DNA of 8,488 bases from an uncultured Fidelibacterota bacterium. Its GTDB lineage: Bacteria; Marinisomatota; Marinisomatia; Marinisomatales; TCS55. The DNA is taken from NCBI GenBank assembly GCA_913046805.1, contig CAJWTA010000046.1, positions 1 to 8,488 of the forward strand, read 5' to 3'. Shown here piece by piece: positions 1 through 6,004 of the stretch. A program made the translations under genes and the position numbers. Under the pieces are notes generated by a model. That model was not told the DNA's origin and did no database searches. It saw only the letters and a list, made by a program, of their open reading frames with translations. The stretch's first letter is position 1. Every line of letters starts with the position of its first letter.

Positions 1-214
1 TGGCAAAATAAAATATATATTTAACAGTTTTTATCAAAAATTCTTGATCTTTTTATTGTTATAAAAAATTAAAAAAAAACAATTTTTAAAATTTTTTTAA
101 AAAAAATATGAACTTAATTATATCATATCAATTAAATTTTTATTAAATTACTATTCAATAATCCAATAAATAAATGTCGATAAAATAAATAATATCCGAA
201 AATTCGAATAATTT
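1..214. other. Extremely AT-rich leader without a recognisable gene
   Basis: No coding region could be supported here. Only 27 of the 214 bases are G or C, and from 61 to 109 the only non-A/T base is the C at 80. Runs of A and T alternate (A-run 71-79, T-run around 92-98, A-run around 99-106), as in intrinsically bent or easily melted DNA. An 8-bp palindrome, ATTCGAAT, lies at 202-209, just before the start codon at 215 and where a ribosome binding site would be expected; no Shine-Dalgarno sequence is present. The stretch probably carries the promoter of the 215-1629 gene pair, but base composition makes -10-like matches so frequent that I do not assign one. The frame entering from the left edge that stays open to about 61 could be the tail of a gene, but this cannot be shown. 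Confidence 0.6.
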
Positions 215-1138
215 ATGCTAGACTCTGAAATATATAATATCATAAAATCGTTAGTTGGACACCATAAAGAAGCAAACAGTAGAAGCGCAAGATCAAAAGT
301 AAGAAACCTTCTCCCAATTGACTCCGCCTTTGGGTATTATTTATCGAATAAAGTAGAGTTTTACGACCCTATTCAAGATGAAATCTTCTATAGGAATCTT
401 AAGTACGACAATGAAAAAATGAGATTAGAATCCATTTCATATATCAACGGACGAATTGAATACTATAATAGATTGTGTGATGACGAATTTACCAAAAATG
501 GCTCCGTATATGATTATGTAGACCCTATAGCTAAATGGGGCGTAAAAGTAAAATTAAGTGATCGTATTTTACATGACCCCGCACCTCTAAATGCTAAAGT
601 TGACCGAGAAACGATTCGCGTTATCAATAATGAATATATTTATAAGTGCGCTTTAAAACTTGATTCCGATCAATTTGTAGAACGTTTCAATAAGATGATT
701 TATGTATATCTTAAAAAAATTTCAGGCGGTAAAAAATTAATGGTTGACAATACATTGTATAACCCAACTATTGAATATGAAGATTGGTTCATGTCAGCAG
801 GTCTAGATCTTGATGAAATCAAGTCTTTAGCAGATGGGTTACGTGGATTAAAATCTTCTGAAAACCCTGTCAATTATAGTAAAAAAATAGAACCAAAAAA
901 GATTAATGCAGCATACAGTATACGCGCTAATCCGAACCACCAAAAGTGGTATTCTAGTCCGGTTGAATCTAAAATTATATCGTTGATTGAAAACGGCATG
1001 ATTGATGGTTTTGTATCAGATTGTATGTTTAAACACGTTAACAAATTAAATATAAAGAAGCTTGCTCATAAATTAAATTGTAGCGATAAAACCGCTAAAA
1101 AATTTATTACTCAGCACGCATCTTATTTGTTGGAGTAA
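215..1138 (+). CDS. Unrecognised cytoplasmic protein with C-terminal HTH-like segment
   Basis: This 307-aa protein was not recognised as a member of any family I know. It has no signal peptide and no membrane segment, and it is rich in Lys, Asp, Asn and Tyr. The most informative part is the C-terminus: residues about 280-299 (I-K-K-L-A-H-K-L-N-C-S-D-K-T-A-K-K-F-I-T) have the spacing of a helix-turn-helix, with an Ala in the first helix, a turn at N-C-S, and a Lys-rich recognition helix. The protein ends eight residues later. The segment before it (about 248-278) looks helical and could complete a winged or tri-helical fold. The rest (1-245) gives no motif. The start at 215 lacks a Shine-Dalgarno sequence, but its leader is extremely AT-rich, as in leader-poor translation. 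It ends 5 bp before the asparaginase gene, so the two are probably co-transcribed. A DNA-binding or regulatory role is inference from the C-terminal segment only. Confidence 0.75.
   Translation: MLDSEIYNIIKSLVGHHKEANSRSARSKVRNLLPIDSAFGYYLSNKVEFYDPIQDEIFYRNLKYDNEKMRLESISYINGRIEYYNRLCDDEFTKNGSVYDYVDPIAKWGVKVKLSDRILHDPAPLNAKVDRETIRVINNEYIYKCALKLDSDQFVERFNKMIYVYLKKISGGKKLMVDNTLYNPTIEYEDWFMSAGLDLDEIKSLADGLRGLKSSENPVNYSKKIEPKKINAAYSIRANPNHQKWYSSPVESKIISLIENGMIDGFVSDCMFKHVNKLNIKKLAHKLNCSDKTAKKFITQHASYLLE
1132..1135 (+). promoter_or_regulatory. Ribosome binding site of the asparaginase gene
   Basis: GGAG, eight bases before the ATG at 1144, overlaps the last codons of the preceding gene (stop TAA 1136-1138). 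It supports the start at 1144 and suggests translational coupling of the pair. Confidence 0.6.
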
Positions 1139-1143
1139 ACTTT

Positions 1144-1629
1144 ATGAGTTTAAGAATTTTTGTAACAGGTGGTACCTTTGATAAAGAGTATGATGAAATA
1201 ACTGGTAATCTTTTTTTTAAAAAAACTCATTTGCGTGAAATGCTTGATCTTGGTAGAGCAAAAATCGACGTTAATATATCAACACTAATGATGAAAGATA
1301 GCTTAGAAATGGATGATAATGACAGATCACTTGTTGTTGATAATTGTTCCAAGTCTATAGAGAGCAACATAATCATTACGCACGGAACTGACACAATGAT
1401 TGATACCGCTACATCTATTGCTAATGCAAAATTGAACAAAACCATCGTTCTGACAGGTGCAATGATTCCATATAAATTTGGTAGTTCTGACGGTCTTTTT
1501 AATCTAGGAGCAGCTATCGGATTCGTTCAAAGTTTACCTAATGGAGTATATATAGCTATGAATGGAAAGTATTTTCATTACGATAAAGTAGAGAAAAATA
1601 AGGAAATAGGAGAATTCATTCCTATTTGA
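1144..1629 (+). CDS. Short single-domain asparaginase
   Basis: L-asparaginase family protein expected to hydrolyse asparagine to aspartate and ammonia in the cytoplasm. At 161 aa it is about half the usual 320-340 aa and corresponds to the N-terminal catalytic domain only. Family motifs are intact: T-G-G-T-F at 8-12 with nucleophile Thr11; M-K-D-S at 50-53, with Ser53 in the place of the substrate-binding Ser; H-G-T-D-T at 80-84 with Thr82 and Asp83; L-T-G-A-M at 103-107; and a Lys (151) that aligns with the catalytic Lys162 of E. coli AnsB. The fourfold active site of long asparaginases also borrows residues from the C-terminal domain of a neighbouring subunit, which is absent here. Short forms of this length are annotated in other bacteria, so this is probably a natural compact enzyme rather than a truncation; the natural substrate may differ. 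The gene follows the 215-1138 gene by 5 bp, and its stop overlaps the end of the convergent M24 gene by 8 bp. Confidence 0.85.
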   Translation: MSLRIFVTGGTFDKEYDEITGNLFFKKTHLREMLDLGRAKIDVNISTLMMKDSLEMDDNDRSLVVDNCSKSIESNIIITHGTDTMIDTATSIANAKLNKTIVLTGAMIPYKFGSSDGLFNLGAAIGFVQSLPNGVYIAMNGKYFHYDKVEKNKEIGEFIPI

Positions 1630-2956
1630 TGAGAATTAAATTTACTTGTCTAGGATCTATATACTCTGTTTTTAGTCCATCAAAAAAAGCATCTTCCTCT
1701 AGCATTACAGCAATTTCTTTATTCCAAGCCTTGACAAATACTTTCGCGTTCAGCTCTATTGAAAATGCAGTATTAGGATATAAAGGATAGTCACCATTTA
1801 CTGGAACCCCATTTTGTTGATCCCACATTCCAATAGTTGGCCCCGAACCATGCCCATAATATCCAATTGGGTGCGTGTAAATTTGAGGCTTAATACCTGC
1901 TGACTTAGCTTTTTGAAGTGCGCTTTTTAAAATTTCATTACCAGTTCTGCCAACAGAGAATTCATTAGTTAAAATATCCTGAAGATCATTCCCAACCTTT
2001 AAAGCATATTTTAGATCACTTGGGGCATCCAATTCATCAGAACGTAATACGTAAGCAAGTTGCTGGGTATCAGTATTCAGTCCTAAATAGGTTATGCCAA
2101 AATCCACGTGAAGCAAGTCTCCACGAAAAATAATATTGTCATCTTTAGATTTCGAAAATGCGTCCATAAAATCAAATTCAATGTTATCAGAACGCTGTAA
2201 ATCAACAGTTGGGTGAAACCAGGTGATTAAATTTAAATCTCTTATTCGTTCTCTATACCACCATACAACATCATCTGTTGTGGTTACACCAGGCTTAACT
2301 ACCTTTGAAGAAAAACCTTCTTTAATAATATCGTGTGCGATTTTACAAATATCAGGATAGTGCTCCATTTCAAGCCTGCTGCGAGTTTCTAGCCAGCCAA
2401 TAGCTAGCTTTTCTGCGGTGACTAGCCTTTTAGACATTTTACGTGGAAGAGTATTATTAAATAGTTGGTATTCAGTAGATGTCAATCCATCGGCTTGAGC
2501 AAAATATTTACTACGATTTATTCCAATTTTTTTAGGATTCTTTTTAATGATGAGTTTTGAAAGAGCATCATATTGATCTGGGTTTTGTTCAGGATCCCAA
2601 GCCTTTTTAAATATCTTTCCAACATCATATCTAGCAACAGCAAAAGTTTCAAGGGGTCGGTTATCACCAGGATTAAAAATTACTAATATTGTCCTTCTGC
2701 GAGCATTTATCCAATTTGAAGGTAGCATGGTTCGCAACACAGGGTCTTCATTGTATTCACGTGCGATAATTACCCACATGTCAATGCCTGTTCGCTCCAT
2801 TATTTCTGGAAGAACGGTTTTTATGCGGTCATCAAGAAATTTGTCTCTTAATTCAGCTCTTTCTTTCATACTCATTACGCGACTTTTTAAATCGTCAGCG
2901 CTTGTATGTCCAATGCAAAAGAAAAAGATATTAATTAGAACGATTAAATATTTCAT
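1622..2956 (-). CDS. Exported M24-family metallopeptidase (Xaa-Pro dipeptidase-like)
   Basis: This 444-aa protein has a signal peptide (residues 1-20, cleavage after H-T-S-A), so it is probably periplasmic. Residues about 40-180 form the creatinase/prolidase-type N-terminal domain, and 200-440 form the M24 'pita-bread' catalytic domain. The five metal ligands are all visible: Asp285 in H-V-D-F-G, Asp296 in N-T-D-T-Q (11 residues later, the family spacing), His362 in T-H-P-I-G with the second conserved His369 seven residues on, Glu401 in I-E-L-N, and Glu421 in L-E-E-D. This supports an active two-metal aminopeptidase/dipeptidase that cleaves X-Pro bonds in peptides; the exact substrate cannot be read. 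The usual Arg of the final R-I-E-D motif is replaced (L-E-E-D). The start is ATG at 2956-2954, with only a weak AGGG-like site upstream. It is transcribed divergently from threonine synthase and convergently with the asparaginase, whose last codons it overlaps by 8 bp, leaving no room for a terminator between them. Confidence 0.9.
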   Translation of the reverse strand: MKYLIVLINIFFFCIGHTSADDLKSRVMSMKERAELRDKFLDDRIKTVLPEIMERTGIDMWVIIAREYNEDPVLRTMLPSNWINARRRTILVIFNPGDNRPLETFAVARYDVGKIFKKAWDPEQNPDQYDALSKLIIKKNPKKIGINRSKYFAQADGLTSTEYQLFNNTLPRKMSKRLVTAEKLAIGWLETRSRLEMEHYPDICKIAHDIIKEGFSSKVVKPGVTTTDDVVWWYRERIRDLNLITWFHPTVDLQRSDNIEFDFMDAFSKSKDDNIIFRGDLLHVDFGITYLGLNTDTQQLAYVLRSDELDAPSDLKYALKVGNDLQDILTNEFSVGRTGNEILKSALQKAKSAGIKPQIYTHPIGYYGHGSGPTIGMWDQQNGVPVNGDYPLYPNTAFSIELNAKVFVKAWNKEIAVMLEEDAFFDGLKTEYIDPRQVNLILIK

Positions 2957-3055
2957 AACGAACCCTATCTTCTGTTGTTTTATTTTATAAAGATAAGCAA
3001 GTAACTTTCATCTAACAAATAGTTATAGTCTATAAGCCAAATAAAAAATAATTGA
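2957..3055. promoter_or_regulatory. Divergent promoter spacer with a 13-bp palindrome
   Basis: The 99 bp between the M24 gene (minus) and threonine synthase (plus) must hold both promoters. The clearest structure is TTATAGTCTATAA at 3023-3035, a perfect inverted repeat of 6-bp arms around one T, ending 20 bp before the ATG at 3056. It contains TATAGT (3024-3029), a 5/6 match to a -10 box on the plus strand, but no good -35 sits upstream of it. A regulator site, an overlapping -10, or chance in AT-rich DNA are all possible. Confidence 0.35.
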
Positions 3056-4156
3056 ATGTATTACGTTTGCACATCTTGTGGTTCAAGGTTTAATAAAATA
3101 GAAAAACCTGTGTGGTTATGTAGATGCGGTAAGCCCTTATCTGTTCGATACAGCTGGGAACAGAATAAAGATTATTTTCATGTGAACATGCAAGAAGAGT
3201 CTCTTTGGCGCTATGAAGCCGTTCTACCTAAAGTGGAGCAAAGAGTTTCACTAGGAGAAGGGTTCACACCTTTAGTTCCAATTTCAGAAAATGTATTTGT
3301 TAAAAACGAAACAGTGAACCCTACCGGATCATTTAAAGACAGAGGAATGTCTTTAGCAATTACAATGGCAAAAGAGCAAAAAGTAGAAACGATTTGCTTG
3401 CCCTCAGCAGGTAACGCGGGGGTTTCAGCTGCTGCATATTGTAAAAGTGCAAAAATCAATTGCCATGTATTTTTGCCAGAAACCATACCTAATGAATATG
3501 TAAATGAAACAAAACGTTATACTAAAAACGTAGTACTTAAGGGGAATACCATAGCGGATGCCGGAAAAGAAATGATCAGACAGAAAGAAAAAGACTGGTT
3601 TGATATATCTACACTTAAGGAACCATTCAGAGTAGAAGGCAAAAAAACACTCGGTTACGAAATTGCAGAACAGCTTGGCTGGAAATTTCCTGATGTTATA
3701 GTTTATGAAACTGGGGGCGGTACTGGCTTAATAGGTATGTGGAAAGCCTTTCAAGAGTTACAATCCCTTGGTGTGGTAAAAGACCCGCTCCCTAGAATGG
3801 TTGCCGCTCAATCTACTGGATGCGCGCCAGTCGTTAAAGCATTCCAAGACCTAAGTAAAACCACAGATTTTTTTGAAGACAGCTACACTATGGCTTTGGG
3901 ATTGAATGTGCCCGGACCTTTAGGGGGCCATTGGATTTTAGACATTTTATATGATAGCAATGGAATAGCATTAGATGTGCCAGAAAAAAATCTCACAAAA
4001 TTGACTGAGGAATTTAATCAGCTTACTTTGATTAATTCTGGTCCAGAAGCAGGTGTGGTGTGGGGTGCTTACAATACATTAAAAGATATTGGATGGATCC
4101 TAAGGGATGAATCTGTTGTTTTGTTTGCTACTGGAATCGAGCGTTGTAAATTGTAA
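3056..4156 (+). CDS. thrC: Threonine synthase
   Basis: PLP-dependent threonine synthase (366 aa), which converts O-phosphohomoserine to threonine and phosphate as the last step of threonine synthesis in the cytoplasm. A zinc-ribbon-like N-terminus has C-x2-C at Cys5/Cys8 and C-x-C at Cys22/Cys24. The PLP lysine is Lys94 in N-P-T-G-S-F-K-D-R-G; S-A-G-N-A-G at 117-122 and the phosphate-binding G-G-G-T-G at 220-224 follow; S-G-P-E-A-G lies at 328-333. This is the type with the N-terminal cysteine motif found in archaea and many non-proteobacterial lineages. Other fold-type II enzymes (for example cysteate synthase) are close relatives, so the substrate is known by family only. The start is fixed: TGA stands in frame immediately before the ATG, and the first Cys is at residue 5. 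No Shine-Dalgarno sequence precedes it, so a short or leaderless transcript is possible. It heads a tightly spaced series of exported-protein genes. Confidence 0.9.
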   Translation: MYYVCTSCGSRFNKIEKPVWLCRCGKPLSVRYSWEQNKDYFHVNMQEESLWRYEAVLPKVEQRVSLGEGFTPLVPISENVFVKNETVNPTGSFKDRGMSLAITMAKEQKVETICLPSAGNAGVSAAAYCKSAKINCHVFLPETIPNEYVNETKRYTKNVVLKGNTIADAGKEMIRQKEKDWFDISTLKEPFRVEGKKTLGYEIAEQLGWKFPDVIVYETGGGTGLIGMWKAFQELQSLGVVKDPLPRMVAAQSTGCAPVVKAFQDLSKTTDFFEDSYTMALGLNVPGPLGGHWILDILYDSNGIALDVPEKNLTKLTEEFNQLTLINSGPEAGVVWGAYNTLKDIGWILRDESVVLFATGIERCKL

Positions 4157-4175
4157 TATTAAAGTGAATGTGATT

Positions 4176-5249
4176 ATGAAAAGTAAATATTGTTTCTACT
4201 CATTTATTATTTTTTTATTTATTACCGGTTGTGACCCACTGGTAACTACGTTTGATGACGTGGAAGATGCAGTGCTATACCAATCCAATTTGATTAAAGA
4301 CTACCCTGCAAAAAAATCAATAAGTGTAATGACATGGAATATTAGATTTGGGGTTGCACGCCTTGATTTTGCATTGGATGCATGTGGTGATAGGGTGATA
4401 ATAAGTAAAAGTGAAATAATTTCAGGTCTTGAGGGCATAGCGAAAAAAATTAATGATACCGATGTTGACATTGTCTTAATGCAAGAGGTTGATGTTCAGT
4501 CTAAGCGCTCCTCTTACGTAGATCAAGTACAATGGTTATTAAACAATACCAACATGAACTATGGAGCCTATGCTTCTAAATGGAAGTCGCAAATTATCTT
4601 AGCAGATGGCATTGGTCGCGTTGACGCTGGAAATTTAATTTTGTCAAAATGGAAACTAGAAGACCCCAAAAGATATCAACTTCCTCTTCGAGGAGACCAG
4701 GATGGCTTGACCCAACTTTTTTACCTTCGAAGAAATGTAGTAACGGCTAAGGTGGATATGCCGGGAACACCTTTTTTTGCTGTAAATGCGCATTTAACCG
4801 CATTTGCAACTGATGATACAAAACAAAAACATATTTCTGGATTTAAAAACATACTTGATAATATAGTATCCAATGGTTTCAATTTTGTCGCTGGGGGCGA
4901 TCTCAATGCGATACCACCCACCGCGAGCAAAACAAATTTTTGCTATGATGATCAATGCGAGGACGGCGAATATGACCCAAATGATGAAAAAAAAGGAGGT
5001 TGTGATTTTACCGAGGAAATAAACTGGTTAAATGATTTATATGGAAATTATGAGCCAGCTATAAACTTAGAACAATACAGTACGAATGAATCTAATCATT
5101 ATACTCACAGTCCCGGTGAAAAGCTGAAGCTGGATAGGAAGCTTGACTATCTATGGACAAATACATATTGGTCAAATGGAAAAACACATCAAGACGCTAC
5201 CACCCTATCTGACCATATTCCTGTTACTGCCAATTGGAGTGTAGAATGA
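4176..5249 (+). CDS. Endonuclease/exonuclease/phosphatase-family lipoprotein
   Basis: This 357-aa protein carries a lipoprotein signal: a basic start, a hydrophobic stretch (7-16) and lipobox F-I-T-G before Cys19. It should therefore be lipid-anchored on the envelope. The rest is a complete EEP (DNase I/exonuclease III/phosphodiesterase) fold: T-W-N-I-R with Asn55, M-Q-E-V-D with Glu104, N-A-H-L with His206, G-G-D-L-N with Asp242 and Asn244, L-D-Y-L-W with Asp324, and S-D-H-I-P with Asp346/His347. It is expected to be a metal-dependent phosphodiester hydrolase; whether it cuts DNA, RNA, a phospholipid or an inositol phosphate cannot be read. Residues about 255-282, between the D-L-N motif and the C-terminal motifs, form a Cys- and Asp/Glu-rich insertion (Cys256, 261, 276) that may bind calcium or form disulfides. 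An open frame extends upstream to 4107, but the signal peptide and lipobox select ATG 4176 (in-frame GTGs at 4164 and 4170 are alternatives). It lies 19 bp after threonine synthase. Confidence 0.88.
   Translation: MKSKYCFYSFIIFLFITGCDPLVTTFDDVEDAVLYQSNLIKDYPAKKSISVMTWNIRFGVARLDFALDACGDRVIISKSEIISGLEGIAKKINDTDVDIVLMQEVDVQSKRSSYVDQVQWLLNNTNMNYGAYASKWKSQIILADGIGRVDAGNLILSKWKLEDPKRYQLPLRGDQDGLTQLFYLRRNVVTAKVDMPGTPFFAVNAHLTAFATDDTKQKHISGFKNILDNIVSNGFNFVAGGDLNAIPPTASKTNFCYDDQCEDGEYDPNDEKKGGCDFTEEINWLNDLYGNYEPAINLEQYSTNESNHYTHSPGEKLKLDRKLDYLWTNTYWSNGKTHQDATTLSDHIPVTANWSVE
5236..5239 (+). promoter_or_regulatory. Ribosome binding site of the barrel-like protein gene
   Basis: GGAG, six bases before the ATG at 5246, lies inside the last codons of the preceding gene. 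It decides the start: a TTG at 5234 would also open the frame, but it is part of this site and would spoil the signal peptide. Confidence 0.6.
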
Positions 5250-6004
5250 GAATATTCCCTTTATTATTCATTTTTTCTATTATCTCAGCCCAATGGAGTA
5301 GCGAATCAGCACATTTATTGGAAAAAAATCGAAAGGAGATAGGGCTACTTTCTCCGTATAAAATGGCTCTTAACAATGGTTCAGAAATTGGTGTAAACAA
5401 ATTTTTGTTAATGCCCAGCATTTATGCAAAGCAAGAAATGTCAATGTACAATTCATGGAAGATGGCTAGAAAATTTAGGACGGAATACCCAACACCTGGA
5501 CTAAAATGGATCCAGAGTCCGCTTGGAAAGGAGATGGGTGATCCCAACATGTTCTCTTTGATTTCTTCTCAATTTTCAATTCCACAAATGTTTTCATTTC
5601 ATGTAGAATTAATAGGCTCAAAGGGAAACCTTGAATCTGGTCAATTGTCTCTTAATGGTGGCGTTGGTGTCGCACTAAATGGAAAAAAACTATCAAATGA
5701 TGCCACTATAGATCTACCAGTTATATACCCCAGACTTTCTGTTTACTACAATGATTTTGTCATTAAGACAGGCGGTGAATATGCACGTCGCTTACGAAAT
5801 AGATTGAATTATATAATCGATTATGAAATGTATCTAATGCCGGGAAATGGAGGACGTTATGCCTTTGAACAGCAATCCGTATTGGTCTGGCAAAAAAGCA
5901 ATACACTAAATCTGTCATTCGGATATAAGCTAATTGTTGGAGAGTATCCGTTTGGCGGACAAGCACATCTATTACCAACGTTTAACATAAAATTTGGCTG
6001 GTAA
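5246..6004 (+). CDS. Small exported beta-barrel-like protein, function unknown
   Basis: This 252-aa protein has a signal peptide (residues 1-15, cleavage I-I-S-A before Gln16) and no further hydrophobic helix. From about residue 33 it has alternating polar/hydrophobic segments of 8-12 residues with turns rich in Gly, Asn and Asp (for example 132-146, 157-178, 208-250). It ends in an aromatic residue (F-N-I-K-F-G-W), as outer-membrane beta-barrels often do. I infer an outer-membrane barrel of about 8-10 strands; a periplasmic beta-sandwich is possible. No catalytic motif is seen. Its ATG overlaps the stop of the upstream gene (ATGA at 5246-5249), and its own end overlaps the cytochrome start by 11 bp. 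This tight coupling suggests it works with the lipoprotein phosphodiesterase and the cytochrome, perhaps as a channel or anchor for one of them. Confidence 0.75.
   Translation: MRIFPLLFIFSIISAQWSSESAHLLEKNRKEIGLLSPYKMALNNGSEIGVNKFLLMPSIYAKQEMSMYNSWKMARKFRTEYPTPGLKWIQSPLGKEMGDPNMFSLISSQFSIPQMFSFHVELIGSKGNLESGQLSLNGGVGVALNGKKLSNDATIDLPVIYPRLSVYYNDFVIKTGGEYARRLRNRLNYIIDYEMYLMPGNGGRYAFEQQSVLVWQKSNTLNLSFGYKLIVGEYPFGGQAHLLPTFNIKFGW

Noticed and set aside
33..48. Short inverted repeat ATCAA/TTGAT in the leader
   Set aside because: Five-bp arms are expected by chance in DNA this AT-rich.
1144..1629. Asparaginase as a pseudogene cut short by a frameshift
   Set aside because: The downstream bases in all frames encode the convergent M24 gene, with no remnant of an asparaginase C-terminal domain, and the catalytic residues are all kept.
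2727..2990. Open frame of 87 codons on the plus strand over the start of the M24 gene
   Set aside because: It is antisense to the signal peptide and N-terminal domain of a clear metallopeptidase; its product looks like no known protein.
3211..3486. Open frame of 91 codons on the minus strand within threonine synthase
   Set aside because: It is fully antisense to a well-conserved enzyme and has no ribosome binding site or recognisable motif.
4107..4175. 23-codon upstream extension of the EEP lipoprotein gene into threonine synthase
   Set aside because: It would bury the lipoprotein signal and lipobox inside the protein; the ATG at 4176 gives a normal signal peptide.
5763..5978. Open frame of 71 codons on the minus strand in the barrel-like gene
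   Set aside because: It is antisense to a gene with a good start, signal peptide and operon spacing; nothing supports its expression.
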